A stretch of DNA of 64,000 nucleotides. It comes from Rana temporaria (Eukaryota; Chordata; Amphibia; Anura; Ranidae). Location: positions 70,111,316-70,175,315 of the forward strand of contig NC_053501.1 in assembly GCF_905171775.1 (NCBI RefSeq), in the 5' to 3' direction. Shown here piece after piece: positions 45,471 through 54,751 of this stretch (position 1 is the first letter of the stretch; every line of letters begins with the position of its first letter). Under the pieces are notes generated by a model. The model was not told where the DNA came from. It worked only from the letters and a program-made list of their open reading frames with translations, and did not search any database. The translations under genes were made by a program, and so were the position numbers.

Positions 45471-46448
45471 CAGTGTTGCTCATCTTCCTTTAAAAAAGTA
45501 ATTAGTTACAGTTACAAGTTACTTGTCCGAAAAAGTAATTGAGTTAGTGACTCATTTTTTTTTTTATATTCTACAATGCAATTACGGTTAATCATATGCC
45601 TTTTTTTTCTTTGTGTGACTTTTCTACTGCAGGGCATGTTTTTTTAAAATCTATACCAAATCTAGAAAGGATTTTAAAGGTTGTCCGGATACAACTTTTT
45701 TAGGACCGAGTACAAGTACCGATACTTTTTTTCAAGTATTCGCCGATACCGAATACCGATACTTTTTTTTAAATGTGTCCCCAAATACAGTCATGTCCCC
45801 CACAGATGCAGCCATGTCCCCCACATATGCAGCCATGTCCCCCACATATGCAGCCATGTCCCCCACAGATGCAGCCATGTCCCCTACAGATGCAGCCATG
45901 TCCCCCACAGATGCAGCCATGTCCCCCACATATGCAGCCATGTCCCCCCATACCTAGATGCCGCCGCCTAGTTAATCAACGTGCAGGGAACATTACAGCT
46001 TTCATTTGAATAGCTGTGTGTTCCCTGCCGCGCCACGTATAGACACTCCCCCTTGCTCGGGATTGGACGGGTGATCTGCACTTTGATAGACAGATCACCC
46101 GTCCAATCCCAAGCAAGGAGGAGTGTCTATACGCGGTGCGGCGGGGGAACACACAGCTATTCAAATGAAAGCTGTAATGTTCCCTGCATGCTGATTAACT
46201 AGGCGGCGACGGCGTTGCGGTATCCATGAATACAAGTATGCGGTAGTATCGGATCTGGCATCGGGGGCATTTGCGGGAGTACAAGTACTCCCGCAAATGC
46301 TCAGTATCGGTAATCTCGTTAACGCCGCCCATGTAGTGGGAACGGCGTTGCCGAGAGGGTAAAAGTAATCAGGTAGATTACTAGTTACCCGCAGGAGGCC
46401 AATCGTTATGTAACAGCGTTTATTTAAACGCCGTTACTTGCAACACTG
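45471..46448. mobile_element. hAT-type MITE inserted in the BED finger (TSD TCCCTAGG)
   Basis: The 8-bp duplication TCCCTAGG (45463-45470, 46449-46456) flanks CAGTGTTGC and GCAACACTG. It contains TAATTAGTTACAGTTAC/GTAACTAG blocks, a 21-bp minisatellite (45783-45951) and a 250-bp inner palindrome (45961-46208). Removing it with one TSD restores the transposase reading order. Confidence 0.9.
45783..45951. repeat. Minisatellite, 21-bp unit, about 8 copies
   Basis: The unit is ATGTCCCCCACAGATGCAGC plus C, with AGA/TAT variation. It lies within the hAT MITE. Short reading frames on both strands are due to the in-frame 21-bp period. Confidence 0.9.
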
Positions 46449-47091
46449 TCCCTAGGTGAGTGTTGGGCTTACCGCAAATTATGCATTGACTGCAAAGGCT
46501 GCATATGGCAACACTATTGTCTGCAGCGGACTCGTTAAAAAAGACCCACACTGCGGAGCCATGGGCCGGCATCCTGGGAGCGCCAGATGTGACCGTACAT
46601 GGTTGATGGCTCGCTCCTGATACATTAGGAGTCTGGTTTGTCCCTCCTGTGCAATGTAAGTTCGGCCTGCTTCTCCTCCCTATCTGCTGGTCCATCTCTC
46701 CCTCTAAACTCCCCTCCTCTTCCTCTCTTGATGATCCGCTCCGTGAACCTCCGCTTGCTCAGCAGGGATAGGTCCTCTGAACCCCGCTGAGCCGGCGGAT
46801 GACAAGGCGGTCCCCGCACGCTGTGCAGGGACCACCCTGTCAGATCTCCGCTTTCCCCTATGGGGGGATCGGTTGAACACGGACCGTCTGTCCGTGTTCA
46901 CCCGATCCGACCTGCAGACAGATGGAAAAGTAGAATTTTCCTCCATCTGCAGAATAGGAGGATTGCGGACCCGGATGAGATCGGGTGTTAGCGGATGTTC
47001 ATCTGCTGACACCAGCTATCTCATAGGGATCAATGTATGTCCCTTTTTCACCCGTAAATGGATGGATTAAAAAGCGGACATACAGTCCACA

Positions 47092-49348
47092 CAGGCCCGG
47101 ACTGGCCATAGGGCATACCGGGCATTTGCCCGGTAGGCCGCCTGGCTGTCAGGCCGATTGTTCTAAATTAGATCTCTCATGCCTCCTCCACTCCTCTCCC
47201 GGCCTTCTAGCATCTTCTTCCAACTCCTGGGGGGACGAGGCATTGCCGAGCGAGCAGCGCCGGCCGGCCGTGGTTGCTCGGTGACAGGCCCGCCCCCCAG
47301 GGGTGGACTGACCATTCAGGCTCTTTGGCTGAGTACCTGTGGGCCGAGGCATGCAGAGGGAACTCCAGCCGTGGGATGGAGGCTCCAGCCGTGGGATGGA
47401 TGGCGAGAACGGGCTGTGAGGAGAGAGAGGGGGACACTTCCTGGACTGAAGTGTTACTTGCTGTCTGTCTTCCCTGTCAGGCGTAGCGATCTCCGCCCGA
47501 CAGGAGCTTCCTAGTCCCGGCCGCATGATGTCATTCACAGGCTGGGAGGCGGGATGAGCCGAGGAGAGGCTGCTGCAAAGACCTGTGAAGCGCCGTGCCT
47601 GTGCAACAGTGCAAGTAAGTTAGAAGAGGTTAAAAACCTTACCTAAGGCACTGTTGTCACAGTGGCTTTGCTGTGTTATTTGCCTAAAGTGATTAACTCT
47701 TGGGGGGGGGGGGGGTTAATTTACAATGGCATTTTATAATATGCAGCATGGAGGAGGTTAATGTACTGCCACTGGTCACTGATGCATTGGTGACCAGTGG
47801 CAGTTAATTAACCCCTTTGTGCTGCATTAGTGACACCAGTGTCAGTGTTTATTAACCCCTATATTGTGCAGCATGAAAGGGTTAATAAACACTGACACTG
47901 GTGTCACTAATGCAGCACAAAGGGGTTAATTAATCGCCACTGACCACCAATGCATCAGTGGCCAGTGGTGTATTTGATACTACCCACCCCATACACCCCA
48001 CAACCCTCTCATGTACATACCACCCACCCCCATACACTTCGCACCCCTCTCATGTACATACCACCCACCGCCATACACTCCGCACCCCTCTCATATACAT
48101 ACTACCCCCCAACATACACTCCGCACCCCTCTCATGTACATACTACCCCCCAACATACACTCCGCACCCCTCTCATGTACATACTACCCCCCAACATACA
48201 CTCCGCACCCCTCTTATGTACATACTACCCCCCAACATACACTCCGCACCCCTCTCATGTACATACTACCCCCCAACATACACTCTGCACCCCTCTCATG
48301 TACATACTACCCCCCAACATACACTCCGCACCCCTCTCATGTACATACTACCCCCCAACATACACTCCGCACCCCTCTCATGTACATACTACCCCCCAAC
48401 ATACACTCCGCACCCCTCTCATGTACATACTACCCCCCAACATACACTCCGCACCCCTCTCATGTACATACTACCCCCCAACATACACTCCGCACCCCTC
48501 ATGTACATACTACCCCCCAACATACACTCCGCACCCCTCTCATGTACATACTACCCCCCAACATACACTCCGCACCCCTCTCATGTACATACTACCCCCC
48601 AACATACACTCCGCACCCCTCTCATGTACATACTACCCCCCAACATACACTCCGCACCCCTCTTATGTACATACTACCCCCCAACATACACTCCGCACCC
48701 CTCTCATGTACATACTACCCCCCAACATACACTCCGCACCCCTCTCATGTACATACTACCCCCCAACATACACTCCGCACCCCTCTCATGTACATACCAC
48801 CCACCCAACATACACTCCGCACCCCTCTCATGTACATACCACCCCCCCAACATACACTCCGCACCCCTATCATGTACATACCACCCACCCAACATACACT
48901 CCGCACCCCTCTCATGTACATACTACCCCCCAACATACACTCCGCACTCCTCTCATGTACATACCACTCATCGCCATACACTCTGCACCCCTCTCATGCA
49001 CATACCACCCACCGCCATACACTCCGTACCCCTCTCATATACATACCTCCCACCTCCATACACTCCACACCCCTCCGTACCGATCACTCACTGTGTTCTT
49101 TTAGTAAAGATAGGGGCTGGTAAATTACATTTAGGCTATGCTGCAGTTAATATTTAAATGTCCGCTCTATGCAGCTTAGCTGCAATATGTAGTTGGAGAT
49201 TGTGTAGCTGTGGCTTGAGTGTGGGCGGGGACACAGGGGGCCCCATGATCTCCTATTGCCCCAGGGCCCCATGAGTTGTCAGTCCATGACTGTATGGGCT
49301 GATCAATCTAAAATGCCCGGGCCTATTATTTGTCCCAGTCCGGGCCTG
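47092..49348. mobile_element. hAT-type element with 41-bp minisatellite (TSD AGTCCACA)
   Basis: AGTCCACA at 47084-47091 and 49349-49356 flanks ends CAGGCCCGGACTGG and CAGTCCGGGCCTG. It holds a compound inverted repeat (47750-47945, GGTTAATTAA/TTAACCCC blocks) and the tandem array 47986-49075. No transposase seen. 2257 bp. Confidence 0.9.
47986..49075. repeat. Minisatellite, 41-bp unit, about 26 copies
   Basis: The unit is CATACACTCCGCACCCCTCT then CATGTACATACTACCCCCCA plus A. Edge copies are diverged (CCACCCACCGCC), central copies nearly identical. Since 41 is not a multiple of 3 and the unit lacks stops in any plus frame, all three plus frames stay open for about 1.1 kb (370-399 residues), which is not evidence of coding. 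Confidence 0.95.
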
Positions 49349-49379
49349 AGTCCACATGTGTGAAAGGGGCCTCAGTGTG

Positions 49380-49670
49380 TAAGCCTGAATGCTTTCACAC
49401 TGAGGCGATGCGCTGGCAGGACGTTAAAAAAAGTCCTGCAAGCAGCATCTGACCAGTTTGGAGATCTCATCAAATGGCCGCAGAGCGGTGTATACACCAC
49501 TACTGCCCATTGAAATGAATGGGCGCCGCTGCCAAAGCATGGGTGCATTTAACCCCTTCAGCGCCCCACCAGCAGTCGAATAGGGCCGCTAAAATTATGG
49601 TAAAACGCCGCTAAAACTAGCAGCGTTTTACCATCAACGCCAGCCTGCTCCAGTGTGAAAGCAGTCTTAC
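49380..49670. mobile_element. MITE carrying a 36-bp fragment of hAT transposase
   Basis: Inverted ends around GCTTTCACACTGAGG and CCAGTGTGAAAGC; the interior has AACGCCGCTAAAA and TTTTAGCGGC-type repeats. At 49451-49486 CTGACCAGTTTGGAGATCTC and the following ATCAAATGGCCGCAG match hAT coding DNA at 44138-44173 with one mismatch. Confidence 0.65.
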
Positions 49671-49800
49671 TGGTAATTTACCTTAGTATGTTTCAAAGCT
49701 GAATCTTTATTCTCTGTTGTTAATCCAATAAAATGTATTGAAAAAGAAAAAAACAAATTTCCTACTCTAGCCAATGCCAAAAACAAATAATAAATATATT

Positions 49801-50786
49801 GGGCCAGATCCACGGAGCGTCCGTGGGGGTATCCCAGTGCGCATGCTCGAAATTAAACCGGAACAAGCCAATGCTTACGACGGTGCCGTAATTTTACGCA
49901 AAGCCCTATTCGCGAACGACTTATGCAAACGACGTAACATTTTCAAAATTCGACACGGGAACGACGGCCATACTTAACATAGCCTCATATACGCCGGAAA
50001 AAGCCGAACGCAAACGACGTAAAAAAATGCGCCGGCCGGACGTACGTTCGTGGATCGCCGTATCTAGCTAATTTGCATACTCTATGCGGAATTCGACGGA
50101 AACGCCACCTAGCGGCCAGCATAAATATGCACCTACGATCCAACGGCGTACTTAGGCCGGGTACTCACGACCAAACATGTATGGTGAAAGCGGTCCGTCG
50201 GACCGTTTTCACCATACATGTCTGCCAGAGGGCTTCTGTACGATGGTTGTACACACCATCGTACAGAAGTCCGCGCGTAAACAATACGCGGGGCGTGTCC
50301 GCGGTGTCGCCGCGTCGATGACGCGGTGTCGCCGCGACAATGACGCGGCGACGTGGGCGGCCCGCCTTTAAAATGCTTCCACGCATGCGTCGAAGTCATT
50401 CGACGCATGCGAGGGACGGCGGGCGCCTGGACATGTACGGTAGGTCTGTACTGACGACCGTACATGTCCGAGCGGGCAGGATTCCAGCGGACTGTTTTAA
50501 AACAAGTCCAGGAATATTTGTCCGCTGGGAAAAGGCCCGGCGGGCAAATGTTTGCTGGAATTCGGCCCGCTCGCGCCCACACACGACCAAACATGTCTGC
50601 TGAAACTGGCCTGCGGACCAGTTTCAGCAGACATGTTTGCTCGTGAGTATGGGGCCTAAGACGTACGCCTGTCGGATCAAGCCCAGATTCCGTCGTATCT
50701 TGTTTTGTGGATACAAAACAGAAATACGACGGAGGAACTTTGAAATCCATAAATACGCCGGCGTAATTCGTTTGAGGATCTGGCCC
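49801..50786. mobile_element. GGGCCAGATTCAC-type MITE, copy A11, with nested MITE
   Basis: The ends GGGCCAGATCCACGG and GAGGATCTGGCCC are flanked by ATT and ACT. It is close to A1 (CGTCCGTGGGGGTATCCCAG and GCATGCTCGAAATTAA) but lacks about 170 bp after the left end. A GTACTCACG-ended MITE occupies 50152-50658. Confidence 0.8.
50152..50658. mobile_element. Nested MITE with GTACTCACGACCAAACATGT ends
   Basis: The left TTAGGCCGGGTACTCACGAC and right GTGAGTATGGGGCCTAA ends pair. Inner arms repeat AAACATGTATGGTG, GTCCGCTGG and ACATGTCCG. The centre has TCGACGCATGCG, a GCATGCG core like the GTACACACG group. The 245-residue minus-strand frame across it is incidental. Confidence 0.75.
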
Positions 50787-51653
50787 ACTGTCTGCATTTA
50801 GGAATATGCCACCTGACTGAAAATAGTCTGAAATATAAATAGTGGAGGTCTGTGTTGCCCATAGCAACAATTCAGAGTGCGGAGTTATCTTTCATTCCTT
50901 ACTGTGCTCAAAAGATATTATCAGTTGGCAGTTTGGGACATAATCCTCTTATTTTTTGGGATATGGGATGGAATTAGAATACATTCTGTTCAAAGAAGGC
51001 TCTACTCTGCTACAAATAACACTGACAAATTCTACCTCGTATCTCAGGAGAATCAAAACATTTTCACATCTAGATTTTTTAATTTTTATCACATGCCATG
51101 ATTTAATTAAAGACGTGACATCAGGGAATAAACTAGATATTTTTAATAAGTCATACCCCAAGGAGTGGACTTTATTACTCTGTGGATCTGGCCCATAGAT
51201 CATTAACTGCTCAGTCACGCTGCACAATATGCAAATAGAAAAATGTTACATATTCTATTCTCTCCCATCATCTTAATTAGTATTCGCAAGTAAAATTACA
51301 TTTTGGCATCTGGGACAAATCTGCCATTATTGGAACAGATGAAGTTTTGCGCATTCCCTTAAGTAGTGTGTTTTAAATACACACAGAAAGTGATATTGCT
51401 CACAATTAGACAGCGTTAGCTGTGAACGGTAATAGCCTTCCCCCTGGGTGACAGTTTTGATGAGACACACAGGGATATACATCTCCTTGTGTTCTGCTCT
51501 TGCTTTTAATTGTCACTTCATTTTGTATTATCAAGATGACTTCTTTACATCTGTTGGGGACAACAGCTGTATTTTTAATAGCAAAAGTTTCCAAAGCCAA
51601 GTTACCAAAATTGTGGCTTATTGCGTGTTCTGTTTGTGTCATAGCATTTATGT
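50787..51653. other. Mostly unassigned; one MITE end fragment
   Basis: 51166-51196 ends CTGTGGATCTGGCCC, the right end of a GGGCCAGATTCAC-type element without its left partner. The rest shows no repeat or coding signal. Confidence 0.45.
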
Positions 51654-51661
51654 CTCATGGA

Positions 51662-51868
51662 CAGGGGGCCGCCATCAGGAATTATGGGGCCCCTTACACA
51701 GCTTCAGGCATGGGCCCCCTGGAGCAGAGAACCGGGGGGGGGGGGGTGCTGCCGTCTGAAATTGAGAAGCATGGGGGGGGGGCCTTTACAAAAAAGAGAA
51801 GAAATAAAGAATATATATAAAAAAAAGAGGGGTTGCCATCTGGGGGCCTCTGGGCCCTTTAATAAAAA

Positions 51869-51928
<60 letters not shown>

Positions 51929-52313
51929 AATGTAGGTATATATATATAAAAAGAAATTACAAAAAAAGGGGGGTTGCCATCCGGGACCTCTGGGCCCTTT
52001 AACAAAAATAAAAAAAATAAACCTCTGGGCCCTATAAAAAATAAATAAAAAAATATATATACAAAAAAATAAAGACATTTATAAAAAAAAAAAGAAAAGG
52101 GGGGGGTTGCCATTCAGGGCCCTTTAATAAAAAAAAACATATATAAACAAAAAAAACATTTATAAAAAAAAAATTAAAATTGGCCCTTTAATAAAAAAAT
52201 AAAAATATTAAAAAATATATATTGTTTTTTTATAAAAAATAAATAAAAAAGGGGGGGTTGCCATCTGGGGCCCTGGCAGGTGTACTGCCTGTACCACCCT
52301 GATGGCGGCCCTG
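51662..52313. mobile_element. hAT-type element with A/T-rich interior (TSD CTCATGGA)
   Basis: CTCATGGA at 51654-51661 and 52314-52321 flanks CAGGGGGCCGCCATCAGG and CCTGATGGCGGCCCTG. The interior repeats GGGTTGCCATC and GGGCCCTTTAATAAAA, spaced by A tracts and a (TA)n run (51874-51922). Complete version of the debris at 20857-21330. Confidence 0.9.
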
Positions 52314-52383
52314 CTCATGGATAATTTTACCATAGGTTTTTAATGCAGGTTTTACTTTAAATAGTTATCTACTGTAGTTAGAA

Positions 52384-53164
52384 AGAAAAAAGGGAGAAAA
52401 GCGCCTCTGAGTAAACTGTATTTAATGTATAAAAATAAAGATTATTGAGCACTTACATAGTATAACACAAGTGATGTCCGGGGAGCTGGTGTAGATCTAT
52501 GCCGACGTCTAATGAAGCATCAGAGCCAGGTAGTTGCAGCCGCTTGGAGCCGGGGGCAGCCGACTTAATCCGTGATGGTGATTGGCTGCTACACTGGAGT
52601 GTTGTTTGCACACATGTGACGTCAGCTGTACGGAGGCCTGAGAGGACCACAACGCGTTTCGTACAGCTGACATCACATGTGTGCAAACAACATTCCAGTG
52701 TAGCAGCCAATCACCATTACGGATTAAGTCGGCTGCCCCCGGCTCCGAGCGGCTGCAACTACCTGGCTCTGATGATTCATTAGACGTTGGCATAGATCTA
52801 CACCAGCTCCCCGGACTTCACTTGTGTTATACTATGTAAGTGCTGGATAATCTTTATTTTTATACATTAAATACAGTTTACTCAGAGGCGCTTTTCTCCC
52901 TGTTTTCTTTCTTGCATATTTGAGCTGGCTTCGCTTTTGGAGAACTGCCCTGAGCAACTGTCATCACCTGCACTGGCCGTTTATAGCAACTAACCACAGC
53001 CTATTGCTACTTGCTGGGACTGATCCTTCAATGGACTTATGAACTTTTAAATCATACATGTTGTCAGTGTGGTTTTATTCTCATTCACTTTTTATTTTTA
53101 TATTCCGTCCTATAATTGATTGTCCCTGCTTACATCCTGAGCGCTGTTACCCATTCCTAATTTC
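52384..53164. mobile_element. Palindromic retroposon with 18-bp target duplication
   Basis: The perfect 18-bp duplication TATCTACTGTAGTTAGAA lies at 52366-52383 and 53165-53182. The left 530 bp (52384-52914) is a near-perfect palindrome centred near 52647. On the minus strand the centre retains GAAA, CGCG, TT (52660-52651) preceded by GTGATGTCAGC, a decayed hammerhead-like arrangement. The non-palindromic 3' part (52915-53164) contains TGAGCGCTG, like the GCGC word at other copy ends. Confidence 0.75.
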
Positions 53165-53182
53165 TATCTACTGTAGTTAGAA

Positions 53183-53430
53183 GTTGTTATTTTGTACAGA
53201 ACATTGAAAAAAATTAGATGAAAAAAATGTAATAACCACAAACCTTGGAGCTCCATCCACACACTTCACGGTTGAGAACAGATAATTGACTTGTTTACTC
53301 TTTTGGCGAGCCATAATGTCTAGTATTGACCGCTATAGTAGTAAGTAAAGAAAAAGAACAAGAGAGAGAGGAACATTTGTTCCCTTTTTTTAATACTTTT
53401 AAAAAGAAATAATGATTTACCAGAGAACAG
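53183..53430. other. Unassigned
   Basis: Short A/T-rich interval between the retroposon and a MITE. Confidence 0.4.
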
Positions 53431-53844
53431 TTATGCCCTGTACACATGATCGGTTCATCCGATGAAAACGGTTTGATGGATTTTTTCATCAGATATCCGA
53501 TGAAGCTGACTCTCATCAGTTTTGCCTACACACCATCAGTTAAAAAGACGATCATGTCAGAACGCGGTAACGTAAAACACAACGACGTGCTGAGAAAAAT
53601 GAAGTTCAATGCTTCCGAGCATGCGTCGACTTGATTCTGAGCATGCGTTGATTTTTAACCGATGGATTTCCCCACAGACGATCGTTTTTTTCTATCGGTT
53701 TTTTAACCATCTGATAATTTTAAAACAGGTTCTACGTTTTTTGGGGAAAAAAACGATGGGGCCCACACACAATCGGTTCGTCTGATGAAAACGGTCCATC
53801 AGACAGTTTTCATCAGACGAACCGATCGTCTGTACGCGGCATTA
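53431..53844. mobile_element. GTACACACG-group MITE, GATCGGT subfamily
   Basis: The ends TTATGCCCTGTACACATGAT and ATCGTCTGTACGCGGCATTA are complementary. Same internal plan as 13384-13802 (CACAACGACGTGCTGA, GAGCATGCGTCGAC, TTTTTAACCGATGG). Confidence 0.8.
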
Positions 53845-53891
53845 CAGTATTTCCTCTTGCAGATTTTCCTTATTTTTCTTATCTGTAACTC

Positions 53892-54326
53892 TAAAGGCCC
53901 GTACACACGATCGTATTTTCCAACGGTAATTGTGTGATGGCAGTTTTTTTTGGAAAATCTGACCGTTTGTATGCTCCATCGGACAATTGTTGTCGGATTT
54001 TCTGACAACAAATGTTGGATAGCACACTTTAACATTTTCTAACAACAAATGTGGGATGTCGGATTATCAGTTTGCGTGTACATAAGTCCGTTGGAAAAAA
54101 TCCAAAGGACAAACACGCATGCTCAAAAGCAATGCTAACCATAGCACAACATTAGCAGAAGTTGCCCAAAGGGTGGTGCTAAAGAGCTGAAAAAACACGT
54201 AGTTTCGTATTTACTGGCTGACAACGTTTTGCCGTCTGTATGCAGAACAAGTTCACAGCCAATGCCCTTCGGACAAAAGTCCTATGCTTTTTCCGATGAA
54301 AATCCGATCGTGTGTATGAGGCTTTA
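53892..54326. mobile_element. GTACACACG-group MITE
   Basis: The ends TAAAGGCCCGTACACACGAT and ATCGTGTGTATGAGGCTTTA are complementary. It has the GCATGCTCAAAAGCAATGC core and a GTTGCCCAAAGGGTGG box. Sister of 3461-4301 and 4344-4712. Confidence 0.8.
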
Positions 54327-54583
54327 CAATGTTCTTCTATATTGCTGTCTGTATTTTCTATTCCAAATGTTTATTTTCTGATTGGTTGTCTACCTTTGTC
54401 ATACTTCTTCGATTGGTGCATTATCTGGGGCATTTATTTTCTAATAATATTGGGACTAAGGGAACATTTTATTAAAGCCCAGCTCCAGGAATTAGACTAA
54501 ATCCACCCTTTTAGTTGGGTCCCTCATACTACAAGGGTTAAGTGCTTGTTAGGACAAGTATTATTAGAAGGAGCTGCTTCCCT

Positions 54584-54745
54584 TAGGCCTTGTACACACG
54601 ACCGAACATGTCCGCTGAAACTGGTCCGTCAGACCAGTTTCCGCGGACATGTCCGACCCGCGTGTAGGGCCTACCGGACAGTTTTCTGGCCTAGCGGACA
54701 GGTTTCCAGCGGACAAAAGTTTCTTAGCATGCTAAGAAACTTGTT
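54584..54745. mobile_element. Left part of a GTACACACG-group MITE, cut by a minisatellite
   Basis: AGGCCTTGTACACACGACCG then ACATGTCCGCTGAAACTGG and its complement. The sequence reaches TTAGCATGCTAAGAAACTTG and passes directly into the 28-bp array. The right end is missing. Confidence 0.65.
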
Positions 54746-54751
54746 CGCTGT

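Larger units (their letters stand above)
44120..46695 (-). pseudogene. hAT transposase with BED zinc finger, interrupted
   Basis: Minus-strand hAT transposase, which would bind the element ends and cut and paste it. The N-terminus (46695-46457) starts MDQQIGRR and leads to the first half of a BED finger with CSLCSQCIICGK. The second half, TTALRRHLASHHRAQWEQ, resumes at about 45462-45400, after a 978-bp hAT MITE. LVDSEVFRKFVKNLWPF (about 45160-45105) follows. The 273-residue core (45016-44195) has TDTWSS, with the first catalytic Asp, then VVCDNGANLLSTLKQGK with the second, HVLNLVVQRFV and CPTRWNSTLYML. A frameshift at an A/T run (about 44220) precedes LLRPFDEITKLVSRSQGA. The catalytic Glu and C-terminal dimerisation region are missing, so it is inactive. 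ZBED-like host genes share this architecture, but the breaks argue against domestication. Confidence 0.85.
43673..46700 (-). mobile_element. Decayed autonomous hAT element
   Basis: The left terminus TAGTGATGGACGAAC looks like a hAT inverted end, but its partner is not found to the right, where other MITEs begin (about 46700). It contains the transposase pseudogene, a 119-bp duplicated tail and a younger hAT MITE. Confidence 0.6.
46700..49378. mobile_element. MITE of hairpin type split by a hAT element
   Basis: The left part (about 46700-47091) has successive hairpins such as GAACACGGACCGTC/GACGGTCCGTGTTC-like and CATCTGCAGA pairs. The short right end (49349-49378) reads AGTCCACATGTGTGAAAGG. 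The hAT element between them duplicated AGTCCACA. The left boundary is approximate. Confidence 0.55.

Noticed and set aside
47950..49157. Forward reading frames of 370-399 residues rich in Pro, His and Thr
   Set aside because: Same effect from a 41-bp unit inside a hAT element.
50133..50870. 245-residue minus-strand frame
   Set aside because: Crosses a nested MITE boundary and two MITE families, so it cannot be an old gene. No recognisable domain.
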